Positions 1-5,340 of a DNA stretch of 5,361 nt are shown here, piece by piece. Made by a program: the position numbers and the translations under genes. Location: positions 1 through 5,361 of the forward strand of contig JAFUEG010000316.1 of NCBI GenBank assembly GCA_017464045.1, written 5' to 3'. Under the pieces are notes generated by a model. It did not search any database and was not told the DNA's origin. It saw nothing but the letters and a program-made list of their open reading frames with translations. Numbering within the stretch: the first letter of the stretch is position 1; each line of letters starts with the position of its first letter. Source of the stretch: Lachnospiraceae bacterium (lineage in GTDB: Bacteria > Bacillota_A > Clostridia > Lachnospirales > Lachnospiraceae).

Positions 1-1
1 G

Positions 2-919
2 ATTAAGATTAGCGTATCAGGTGTTACAGGTGGTCACTCCGGTATAGAGATTAATAAGCAGGGTGCAAATGCCGATAAGGTGCTGGGAAGAGCACTAAAT
101 TATTTAAATAAATCCGAGGATGTATATTTTAATTTGGTAGATATTTTTGGAGGACTTAAGGATAATGCAATTCCTAAAGAATCATATGCTGTATTTGATG
201 TATATCTTGAAGAAGATACTAAGGAACAGGTTGATTTTATATATAAAATCATATGTGACATAATAAAATCACTTAATAAAATATTAAAGCATGAATATGA
301 CGTAACTGATAAGGAGATATGTCTCAATGTTGAACAAATTAAGCTTAGTGATGAGACTCCGGATGAGGATATGGTAAACTTTTATGCTGATTATAAGAAT
401 CCTACGGATGATGTAATTGCACTTCTGGTTGCGCTTCCAAACGGTGTAAGAAAAATGAGTCATGAAATAGATGGGCTTGTTGAGACATCTCTCAATCTTG
501 GCATTATGAATACGGAAAAGATAGCTATGACAAGAGAAATTGAAATGAGCTTTTCTGTCAGAAGCAGTATCGGATCGGAAAAGGAAGAGCTTATTGATAC
601 TATAGAGTGTCTTGTAAAAGCATTTGATGGCGAAGTAACTATATCCGGAGATTATCCGGCTTGGGAATACAAGAAAGATTCCGTGTTGAGAGACGTAATG
701 TATGATGCATATGTGGATTTGTTTGGTAAAAAACCTAACATAGAGGCTGTGCATGCAGGTCTTGAATGTGGTATATTTTCAGGAAAGATAAAGGAACTTG
801 ACTGTGTATCTATCGGACCTCGTATGGAGGCGATTCATACTACGGATGAAAAGTTATATATAGAAAGCACAAAAAGATATTGGAAGTATGTCCTTGAGAT
901 ATTGAAGAGATTAAAGTAG
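2..919 (+). CDS. pepD: Xaa-His (beta-Ala-His) dipeptidase, M20 family, 5'-truncated by window edge
   Basis: This is a cytosolic zinc metallopeptidase that cleaves dipeptides such as Xaa-His and carnosine-like substrates. The open frame runs in from the left edge, so the real start is outside the window. The GTG at 80 is internal, because in-frame coding with family motifs lies upstream of it. About 305 residues are visible, against roughly 480-490 for full-length PepD, so the N-terminal metal-binding half (first His, Asp, Glu and Asp ligands) is missing. Numbering from the first visible codon, GGHSG (about 10-14) is the lid/dimerisation-domain signature, followed by the NADK segment and NGVRKMS (about 147-153). 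VHAGLECG (about 250-256) and SIGPRMEAIHTTDE (about 270-283) follow; the His of HTTDE should be the C-terminal zinc ligand. The frame is intact to TAG. hisC follows 66 bases later on the same strand with no terminator between, so cotranscription is possible. Family confidence is high; exact substrate preference is not readable. Confidence 0.93.
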   Translation: MKISVSGVTGGHSGIEINKQGANADKVLGRALNYLNKSEDVYFNLVDIFGGLKDNAIPKESYAVFDVYLEEDTKEQVDFIYKIICDIIKSLNKILKHEYDVTDKEICLNVEQIKLSDETPDEDMVNFYADYKNPTDDVIALLVALPNGVRKMSHEIDGLVETSLNLGIMNTEKIAMTREIEMSFSVRSSIGSEKEELIDTIECLVKAFDGEVTISGDYPAWEYKKDSVLRDVMYDAYVDLFGKKPNIEAVHAGLECGIFSGKIKELDCVSIGPRMEAIHTTDEKLYIESTKRYWKYVLEILKRLK

Positions 920-985
920 CTTTAAGTAGTAAAAATTATTGTTAGATTAACTTAAGAGGTAATTAATTCGGTTAGGAGGAAAACG

Positions 986-2032
986 ATGTCAACTTGGGAA
1001 GCAAATGTAAGAAGGGTTGAACCGTATGTACCGGGAGAACAGCCTAAGGAAAAAAACATAATTAAATTAAATACCAATGAAAACCCATATCCGCCATCAC
1101 CAAAGGTTTTAGCAAAAGCTGTTGAGCTGGAGAGATTAAGACTTTATCCGGATGATAAGGCAGCTCTTTTAGTGAATGCAATAGCCAATTATCATGGATT
1201 GAAAAGCAGTCAGGTGTTTGTGGGAGTAGGTTCTGATGATGTACTCGCTATGGCATTTATGACATTTTTTAATTCGGATAAAAGCATACTTTTTCCGGAT
1301 ATTACATATTCATTTTATGATGTATGGGCTGAGCTTCTTGGCATACCTTATGAACGGCCCGCACTTGATGAAGACTTTAATATAAGAGCCGGGGATTATT
1401 ATAAGGATAACGGTGGAGTAGTTTTGGCAAATCCAAATGCGCCTACAGGTATAGCCAGATCACTTTCATTTATTGAAGATTTAGTAAAACATAATCAGGA
1501 TGTTGTGGTTATTGTTGATGAGGCATATGTGGATTTTGGAGGAGAGAGTGCACTGCCTTTGATAAATAAATATGACAATCTTTTAGTGGTAAGAACATTT
1601 TCCAAATCGCGTTCTATGGCAGGACTTCGTATCGGTTATGCGATGGGGGATGAGAAACTTATAAAATATATGAATGATGTAAAGTTTTCATATAATTCAT
1701 ATACCATGAATATGCCTTCGATTATTTTAGGGGCAGAAAGCATAAAGGATGATGATTATTTTAAGGAAACGGTAGCTAAGGTTATTGAAACAAGAGAATG
1801 GTTTAGACTTGAGATTGAAAAGATTGGATTTAAAGTGCTTCCTTCAGCAGCAAATTTTCTTTTTATAACGCATAAAAAAATATCTGCTAAGGAGATTTTT
1901 GAAAAGTCAAGAGAAGAAAAAATATTTGTAAGATATTTTAACAAGCCTCGTATAGATAACTATTTAAGAGTTACTATAGGAAGAAGAGAAGAGATGGAAA
2001 CATTCTTAGAACTTTTAAAAAAGATTGTATAA
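986..2032 (+). CDS. hisC: Histidinol-phosphate aminotransferase (PLP, fold type I)
   Basis: It is predicted to transfer an amino group from glutamate to imidazole-acetol phosphate, giving L-histidinol phosphate in cytosolic histidine biosynthesis. The 348-residue length is normal for HisC. Motifs in order are LNTNENPYPPSP (28-39), VGVGSDDVLAMAF (79-91), ANPNAPTG (148-155, with the PLP-contacting Asn151), VDEAYVDF (177-184, Asp178 and Tyr181), and RTFSKSRSMAGLRIGYAMG (203-221). Lys207 is the Schiff-base lysine and Arg215 should bind PLP phosphate. Near the C-terminus are IFVRYF (313-318) and YLRVTIGR (326-333), whose Arg328 should bind the substrate carboxylate. The start is set by TTAGGAGG at 972-979 and a short spacer to ATG. 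The gene follows pepD on the same strand and precedes an intrinsic terminator. No other his genes are visible, so a related aminotransferase (for example aromatic or threonine-phosphate decarboxylase-like) is possible. HisC is still the best reading. Confidence 0.9.
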   Translation: MSTWEANVRRVEPYVPGEQPKEKNIIKLNTNENPYPPSPKVLAKAVELERLRLYPDDKAALLVNAIANYHGLKSSQVFVGVGSDDVLAMAFMTFFNSDKSILFPDITYSFYDVWAELLGIPYERPALDEDFNIRAGDYYKDNGGVVLANPNAPTGIARSLSFIEDLVKHNQDVVVIVDEAYVDFGGESALPLINKYDNLLVVRTFSKSRSMAGLRIGYAMGDEKLIKYMNDVKFSYNSYTMNMPSIILGAESIKDDDYFKETVAKVIETREWFRLEIEKIGFKVLPSAANFLFITHKKISAKEIFEKSREEKIFVRYFNKPRIDNYLRVTIGRREEMETFLELLKKIV

Positions 2033-2071
2033 TTTCATATTTAATAAATCATGTAAATATATGTGTTTTAT

Positions 2072-2111
2072 AGCATCAATGTAAACTTTTGGATACATTG
2101 GTGCTTTTTTT
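2072..2111 (+). terminator. Intrinsic terminator after hisC
   Basis: A 12-bp stem pairs AGCATCAATGTA (2072-2083) with TACATTGGTGCT (2094-2105), with one T-G wobble and a 10-base loop. It runs directly into seven T residues (2105-2111). It lies 40 bases after the hisC stop and should end the pepD-hisC transcript. It also separates that transcript from the promoter that starts four bases later. Confidence 0.9.
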
Positions 2112-2114
2112 ACG

Positions 2115-2144
2115 CTTGAAATACAATTGTTTCAAGAATATAAT
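2115..2144 (+). promoter_or_regulatory. Sigma-A promoter of the DUF5688 gene with inverted repeat in the spacer
   Basis: The -35 box TTGAAA (2116-2121, 5 of 6 consensus) and the -10 box TATAAT (2139-2144, perfect) are separated by exactly 17 bases. Transcription should start near 2151, leaving a leader of about 64 bases. An inverted repeat CTTGAAA (2115-2121) / TTTCAAG (2130-2136) covers the -35 box and most of the spacer, where a dimeric repressor could bind. The promoter match is seen directly; the operator role is inferred. Confidence 0.72.
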
Positions 2145-2214
2145 TATTTTGTCTTTGTAAAAATTATAATTTCAAATTTCCCCTAAAAATTAAATATGAG
2201 ATAGGAGATGTAAT

Positions 2215-3096
2215 ATGGATTTAAACGAATTTACTCTACAGGTATGTGACAGAATAAGAGATTATCTTTCCACGTTCGATGTTGATGAGATATATGATCA
2301 AGATGTGGTAAAAAATAATGGTGTCGTGTATAAGGGGATTGTTATTTCTTTAAAAAAAATTGATACTGCACCAACGATTTATATGGATTATTATTATGGC
2401 TTATATAAACAGGGGAAAAGCATGGAATCAATAGTTAAGCTTATTTATGAAAATTATAAAAATTCAATTGGAAAGCTTGAACGTACAGAAAAAGAAGCGG
2501 ATAAACTTGAAAAATACAATGATAATGTCTTTATAAAGGTTGTAAATTATGAAAAAAACAAAGTACGATTAGAGGATTGTCCGTTTATACCATTTATGGA
2601 TATGGCTATAACTTTCAGATATCTTGTTCACAAGGATGATAAAGAAATTTCTTCTGCAATTGTAAAAAATGTTTTGATGGATAGTTGGGGACTCAATACA
2701 CATTCTTTGTATAAAATAGCATATCAAAATACTAAAAGGTTGTTTCCGCCTTTACTGAAAAGACTATCAGAGATTTTTCGGATTTGGAATACAAGGGACA
2801 TTTATATACCTGACAATGGTATGTATGTTCTAACAAATGAGTATGGTATAAATGGAGCAGCATATATTACGTATAAAGATATTCTTGACAATTTTTGCAG
2901 GGATAATAATACTGATTATTATATTATCCCTTCGAGTATACATGAGTTGATTCTTGTTCCAAAAGGCCTGGGTGAGGATGAAGAATCTTTAAAAATGTAT
3001 ATAAGAGAGGCAAATAGGACAGTTGTGCCGAAAATAGATTTTTTATCGGATAACTTATATTTGTACAGTCTGAAAGATGGAATAAAAGTTATTTGA
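2215..3096 (+). CDS. DUF5688 family protein, function unknown
   Basis: The 293-residue protein has no signal peptide, no membrane segment and no catalytic motif that I recognise, so it is probably cytosolic. Its layout matches the DUF5688 family as I know it from Lachnospiraceae. An N-terminal VKNNGVVYKGIVI segment (32-44) leads into APTIYMDYYYGLYKQGKSME (52-71) and a charged helix (about 72-100). A central strand-rich part follows with KVRLEDCPFIPFMDMAITFR (116-135) and the WGLNTHSLYKIAYQNTKR helix (158-175). The C-terminal part has YVLTNEYGINGAAYI (204-218), IIPSSIHELILVPKG (237-251) and REANRTVVP...LSDNLYLY (264-284). The start is fixed by AGGAG at 2203-2207, seven bases before ATG. The gene sits alone between a terminator-promoter pair and the cold-shock gene promoter. 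Members occur as multiple paralogues in many Lachnospiraceae, but their role is undescribed. No function is claimed. Confidence 0.8.
   Translation: MDLNEFTLQVCDRIRDYLSTFDVDEIYDQDVVKNNGVVYKGIVISLKKIDTAPTIYMDYYYGLYKQGKSMESIVKLIYENYKNSIGKLERTEKEADKLEKYNDNVFIKVVNYEKNKVRLEDCPFIPFMDMAITFRYLVHKDDKEISSAIVKNVLMDSWGLNTHSLYKIAYQNTKRLFPPLLKRLSEIFRIWNTRDIYIPDNGMYVLTNEYGINGAAYITYKDILDNFCRDNNTDYYIIPSSIHELILVPKGLGEDEESLKMYIREANRTVVPKIDFLSDNLYLYSLKDGIKVI
2900..2930 (+). repeat. Inverted repeat inside the DUF5688 gene
   Basis: GGGATAATA (2900-2908) and TATTATCCC (2922-2930) are perfect 9-base complements. A competing inner hairpin pairs ATAATAAT (2903-2910) with ATTATTAT (2915-2922) around a four-base loop. 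The stretch encodes the poorly conserved DNNTDYYIIP region, and its AT-rich make-up makes a chance origin quite likely. No T-run follows, so it is not a terminator. Confidence 0.5.
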
Positions 3097-3122
3097 TGAT
3101 ATGACAAAAATGATTTAACGAC

Positions 3123-3160
3123 TTGACTAAAATTAAACAATGTGCTATTTTAGAGTAGCA
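3123..3160 (+). promoter_or_regulatory. Promoter of the cold-shock gene, extended -10
   Basis: The -35 box TTGACT (3123-3128) and -10 box TATTTT (3146-3151) are 17 bases apart. A TG pair one base before the -10 (3143-3144) gives an extended -10 element. The start should fall near 3158, so the leader is only about 40 bases, much shorter than the roughly 160-base thermosensor leader of E. coli cspA. A small inverted repeat TGCTA (3143-3147) / TAGCA (3156-3160) spans the -10 and start region; its meaning is unknown. Confidence 0.65.
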
Positions 3161-3198
3161 TAAAAATATGCAAGATTTTATATTTTGGAGGGCTTATC

Positions 3199-3402
3199 AT
3201 GGCAAAAGGTACAGTAAAATGGTTCAATAACCAAAAGGGCTTTGGATTTATCACAGATGAAAATGGACAGGATGTATTTGTTCATTTTACAGGTCTTAAC
3301 ATGGAAGGTTTTAAGACTCTTGAAGAGAATCAGTCTGTTGAATTCGAAGTTGTTGATGGTGCAAAGGGACCTCAGGCAACTAATGTAACTGTTATCAAAT
3401 AG
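3199..3402 (+). CDS. csp: Cold-shock domain protein, CspA/CspB family
   Basis: This is a 67-residue, single-domain OB-fold protein that binds single-stranded RNA and DNA and acts as an RNA chaperone in the cytosol. The length is the family standard. RNP1 is KGFGFI (13-18) and RNP2 is VFVHF (26-30). Trp8, Phe15, Phe17, Phe28, His29 and Phe30 form the usual aromatic binding face. The C-terminal GPQATNV segment (57-63) is also typical. The start is set by GGAGGG at 3187-3192, six bases before ATG. It has its own promoter 48 bases upstream and an intrinsic terminator about 110 bases after the stop, so it should be monocistronic. Nothing shows whether it is cold-induced or constitutive; many genomes carry several paralogues of both kinds, so no letter is assigned. 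Confidence 0.97.
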   Translation: MAKGTVKWFNNQKGFGFITDENGQDVFVHFTGLNMEGFKTLEENQSVEFEVVDGAKGPQATNVTVIK

Positions 3403-3510
3403 TTACAACTTAATCACGTAACATCGTACCTATTTAAATATATTCTGTAGTTTTTTTAGTACAAAATTATGAATTGGGATTTGTTATATCATTGAGTTAA
3501 AGCTTGAAAT

Positions 3511-3540
3511 GGCTGTCACGTTTTGTGACAGCTGTTTTTT
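3511..3540 (+). terminator. Intrinsic terminator after csp
   Basis: A perfect 8-bp GC-rich stem pairs GCTGTCAC (3512-3519) with GTGACAGC (3525-3532) around a five-base loop. A G-T wobble can extend it at 3511/3533. Six T residues follow at 3535-3540. It ends the csp transcript and should also limit read-through into the insertion sequence. Confidence 0.9.
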
Positions 3541-3562
3541 GTTGCACAATTTGTGATTTTTT

Positions 3563-3604
3563 TTGACATAAAAAGTGCCTGAAATACAGTACTTAAAGTA
3601 TAAT
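3563..3604 (+). promoter_or_regulatory. Weak promoter-like boxes upstream of the insertion sequence
   Basis: A consensus -35 TTGACA (3563-3568) is followed after 16 bases by TACAGT (3585-3590, 4 of 6). A perfect TATAAT lies further on at 3599-3604 but is 30 bases from the -35, too far to work with it. A palindrome TACTT-A-AAGTA (3590-3600) touches that TATAAT. If active, transcription would enter the insertion sequence from outside its left end and could reach the transposase. Confidence 0.35.
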
Positions 3605-3633
3605 TTTAGTTGGCAATAAGAGAAAAAATAAAA

Positions 3634-3654
3634 GAAGAGGCACGAGGCCTCTTC
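3634..3654. repeat. Left-end hairpin of the insertion sequence
   Basis: GAAGAGGC (3634-3641) and GCCTCTTC (3647-3654) form a perfect 8-bp stem with a five-base ACGAG loop. It overlaps the GGCACGA tip motif of the element. There is no T-run, so it is not an intrinsic terminator. End hairpins of this sort can hide a transposase ribosome binding site or block incoming transcription, but here the site at 3704 is not part of the stem. The role is therefore open. Confidence 0.6.
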
Positions 3655-3686
3655 CATATCTCATAAATAAATCTTATTATTAAGTT
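3639..3686 (+). repeat. Left inverted end of the insertion sequence
   Basis: It contains GGCACGA (3639-3645), a 12-base spacer, then ATCTCATAAATAAATCTT (3658-3675). A weaker matching tract continues to AAGTT near 3686. The inner block is the strongest match to the right end (17 of 18 positions, one gap). Transposase binding is inferred. Confidence 0.65.
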
Positions 3687-3703
3687 TGCTAAAGACTAAT
3701 GAT

Positions 3704-3724
3704 AAGGAGATATCTATGAGATGA
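3704..3724 (+). promoter_or_regulatory. Transposase ribosome binding site with overlapping two-codon ORF
   Basis: AAGGAG (3704-3709) lies six bases before ATG 3716-3718 but 11 bases before the transposase ATG at 3721. The first ATG opens a two-codon frame, ATG-AGA-TGA, whose stop (3722-3724) overlaps the transposase start as ATGA. An in-frame TAA at 3703 excludes any longer transposase start. Ribosomes may therefore begin on the minigene and reach the transposase by termination-reinitiation, which would keep its level low. The arrangement is seen directly; the regulatory effect is inferred. Confidence 0.55.
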
Positions 3725-5136
3725 ATACTATGCTATACGAAAATGGATTAACTTTCAAGGACTTTGAAGAAAAAACTTTTAAAATGATATGCAAATTTGG
3801 TCAGGAGTATACAAGAGAATTCCTGGAACGCTATGATACTTACCTTATGGAAACGAGAGACAAGGCTGCATATCGAAATAAAGGAAAGAAAAAAACAACC
3901 GTAAAAACCGTTTATGGAGAAGTTGAATATGAAAGAAGAGTCTATCAGGTAACAAGAGAAGATGGTCTTTCAAAGTTTGTTTTTCTTCTTGACGAACAGC
4001 TTGAAATATCAGGAGTAGGCTTGATATCAATAAATATGGCAGAACAGATGGTATCTAATATCACCGAAATGTCATATCGTGAGACTGCTGAAAAGATAAC
4101 CGAAATGACGGGACAATGTATAAGTGCAATGGGCGTATGGAACGTTATTCAGGCACTTGGTGAAAAGGTCTGTGAAGATGAACAAAAACTTGTAAAAGCG
4201 CATAAGAAAGGTCTTGTAAAAGGAGAGAAAGAAGCTCCGGTTCTTTTTGAAGAAACTGACGGAGTATATGTAAAACTACAAAGAGAGAAGAATAAAAAAG
4301 GCGAAATAAAGGTTGGTATAGCATATGATGGTTGGAAAGAAACAGGAAAAGACAGGTATGCGTTGGATGGAAAAGTTGTGGTAGCAGGATTTTCAAATTC
4401 AAAAGAATTTCAGGATTATCGGGAGGCAACGATAGCACAAACCTATAATCTTGATGAGACGGATATAAGAATAATGAATGCAGACGGAGCAGAATGGGTA
4501 AAAAATATCAGTGAATGGGATACAGTGTTTCAATTAGATCCTTTTCATAAAAACAAGGCAATAAGAGAAAATATACCATATCCAAGATTCGTAAATGATA
4601 TCCATATATATTTAAAAGAGCATAACCTTGATGGAATGTTTGAATATCTGGAAATATACAAGAACAGTCTAACGGATGAAGATGAAATTGAAAAAGCCGA
4701 TAGGCTGATAACATACTTTAAAAATAATAAAGAAGGTTTAATACCGTACAATGAAAGGAATCTAAAACTGCCGGAAAATGAAGAAGGTTTAAAGTACAGA
4801 AATATGGGTACAATGGAAAACCATGTTTGGAGTGTAATAGCAAAGCGTATGAAACATAACCATACAAGTTGGAGCATAAAAGGCGGTAATAATCTTGCAA
4901 AAATACTTGCAAAGAAATGTAGTGGAAAACTTAACGAAGTAGCTTTAAAGTTAAAAATGCCGAGGTTTGAAATGTCAGCATTAAAACAGATAGAAAAAGA
5001 AATGCTGACAGCGGCAAAGGTAAAATCCAAAACAGGAAAAGGTTATGAATATCCAGTAAAAGGTAATCTGTTATATCTATACGAATCAGTAGAAGGAAAT
5101 GCACATGAAGTATGGAAAAACCTTGCTGGAATATAA
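3721..5136 (+). CDS. ISLre2 family (UPF0236) DDE transposase
   Basis: The 471-residue transposase should cut and join the ends of its own element. The N-terminal part (about 1-95) includes the basic KGKKKTTVKTVYGEVEYERRVY stretch (54-75, in two pieces around Thr60), typical of UPF0236 proteins. A predicted helix-turn-helix follows at about 116-145 (SYRETAEKITEM ... ISAMGVWNVI). The RNase H-like core has ETDGVYVKLQ (178-187, Asp180), NADGAEWVK (253-261, Asp255) with QLDPFHKNKAI (271-281) after it, and MGTMENHVWSVIAKRM (362-377, Glu366). These are the likely DDE triad, with a charged, mostly helical insertion (about 285-350) between the second Asp and the Glu. WSIKGGNNLAKI (384-395) is the usual conserved segment after the Glu. 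The length is normal and the frame is unbroken, so the protein is probably active. Base composition resembles the neighbours. The start at 3721 is the only one compatible with the upstream stop, apart from Met4 at 3730. Confidence 0.93.
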   Translation: MNTMLYENGLTFKDFEEKTFKMICKFGQEYTREFLERYDTYLMETRDKAAYRNKGKKKTTVKTVYGEVEYERRVYQVTREDGLSKFVFLLDEQLEISGVGLISINMAEQMVSNITEMSYRETAEKITEMTGQCISAMGVWNVIQALGEKVCEDEQKLVKAHKKGLVKGEKEAPVLFEETDGVYVKLQREKNKKGEIKVGIAYDGWKETGKDRYALDGKVVVAGFSNSKEFQDYREATIAQTYNLDETDIRIMNADGAEWVKNISEWDTVFQLDPFHKNKAIRENIPYPRFVNDIHIYLKEHNLDGMFEYLEIYKNSLTDEDEIEKADRLITYFKNNKEGLIPYNERNLKLPENEEGLKYRNMGTMENHVWSVIAKRMKHNHTSWSIKGGNNLAKILAKKCSGKLNEVALKLKMPRFEMSALKQIEKEMLTAAKVKSKTGKGYEYPVKGNLLYLYESVEGNAHEVWKNLAGI

Positions 5137-5149
5137 GGCGAAGCATATA

Positions 5150-5283
5150 TATTCATTAGCTGCTTAACAATAAAGAATCATGCACTGTATGCCCTGTCAA
5201 GGGCTACAGTCGCTATGCGATGCTTCGCACCCTTGACAGGAGCATACATGCATGATAAATGATGATTAAGCAGCTAATGAATA
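5150..5283. repeat. 134-base nested foldback between transposase stop and right IS end
   Basis: The outer arms TATTCATTAGCTGCTTAA (5150-5167) and their perfect complement (5266-5283) give 18 bp. After a 9x9 internal loop, ATCATGCA (5177-5184) pairs with TGCATGAT (5249-5256). GTATGC (5187-5192) then pairs with GCATAC (5242-5247), and CCTGTCAAGGG (5193-5203) with CCCTTGACAGG (5230-5240) across a single bulged A. An apical hairpin TGCGA-TGCT-TCGCA (5216-5229) stacks on top, leaving 12 unpaired bases on its left. About 48 bp are paired in all. No T-run follows, so it is not a standard terminator. It carries no ORF of note. It could be a MITE-like insertion (the outer arms end in TA on both sides), a structured RNA, or a barrier to transcription or replication. 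Confidence 0.85.
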
Positions 5284-5306
5284 AAAGTACCCAGACGGGT
5301 AACTTT
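5284..5306. repeat. Small hairpin next to the foldback, overlapping the right IS end
   Basis: AAAGTACCC (5284-5292) pairs with GGGTAACTTT (5297-5306) with one bulged A and a four-base AGAC loop, giving nine pairs. It starts directly after the foldback's outer arm and runs into the right inverted end. Six T residues come ten bases later (5316-5321), too far away for a normal intrinsic terminator, though weak termination cannot be excluded. Confidence 0.55.
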
Positions 5307-5340
5307 ATATAAAGATTTTTTATGAGATAAGAATCGTGCC
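5301..5340 (-). repeat. Right inverted end of the insertion sequence
   Basis: Read on the - strand from 5340, it gives GGCACGA, five spacer bases, then ATCTCATAAAAAATCTT (5328-5312) and a looser match down to AAGTT (5305-5301). This mirrors the left end, with a shorter spacer and one missing T in the inner block. Confidence 0.65.

Larger units (their letters stand above)
3403..3720. other. 318-base intergenic stretch: csp 3' UTR, terminator, flank and left IS end
   Basis: This gene-free stretch holds the AT-rich csp 3' untranslated region (3403-3510), the csp terminator (3511-3540) and a segment with promoter-like boxes (3563-3604). The left end of the insertion sequence (about 3639-3686) and the transposase ribosome binding site (3704-3709) follow. 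No ORF with a credible start and ribosome binding site was found on either strand, apart from the two-codon ORF at 3716. Confidence 0.7.
3639..5340 (+). mobile_element. Insertion sequence of the ISLre2 family
   Basis: The element carries one intact UPF0236/ISLre2 transposase. Its ends were placed from inverted similarity: GGCACGA at 3639-3645 matches the complement of TCGTGCC at 5334-5340. Just inside, ATCTCATAAA-[T]-AAATCTT on the left (3658-3675) matches the right end (5312-5328) with one gap. The resulting length of about 1.7 kb fits the family's usual 1.5-2 kb. Removing the 134-base foldback near the right end would leave about 1.57 kb. The exact tips are uncertain, because the spacing between motifs differs on the two sides (12 versus 5 bases) and I found no convincing 8-9 base target duplication. 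It inserted, or came to lie, downstream of the csp terminator, so it breaks no visible gene. What lies on its right is off the window. Confidence 0.75.

Noticed and set aside
80..82. GTG at 80 as the start of the dipeptidase
   Set aside because: In-frame coding with the GGHSG family motif continues upstream to the window edge, so the GTG is an internal Val codon.
284..754. 156-residue open frame on the - strand opposite pepD
   Set aside because: It overlaps the whole central part of a recognisable M20 peptidase, and its composition looks like a complementary-strand shadow.
920..985. Promoter for hisC in the gap after pepD (TTGTTA 939-944, ATTAAT 962-967)
   Set aside because: Both boxes are weak, and the implied start near 974 would fall inside the hisC ribosome binding site.
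2165..2170. Second TATAAT upstream of the DUF5688 gene
   Set aside because: The hexamer 17 bases upstream (AATTAT) is a poor -35 and there is no extended -10. The promoter at 2116-2144 is far better.
3575..3594. GTGCC...TACTT seen both left of the IS (3575-3579, 3590-3594) and at its right end (5336-5351) as a possible direct repeat or remnant end
   Set aside because: The two five-base matches have different spacing (10 versus 6 bases) and no further similarity, so this is easily chance in AT-rich DNA.
3699..3719. Six-codon ORF (ATG 3699 to TGA 3717-3719) before the transposase
   Set aside because: There is no ribosome binding site upstream, and it contains the transposase Shine-Dalgarno itself. 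It is most likely chance.
4545..5030. 161-residue open frame on the - strand opposite the transposase
   Set aside because: It is antisense to a well-supported DDE transposase, rich in Phe, Leu and Ser as expected from complementing AT-rich Lys/Glu codons, and has no family motif or clear ribosome binding site.
5233..5260. TTGACA inside the foldback as an outward-facing promoter
   Set aside because: The -10 candidates at 16-18 bases (ATAAAT, TAAATG) match only about half the consensus, and the hexamer is part of a stem whose sequence is explained by pairing.
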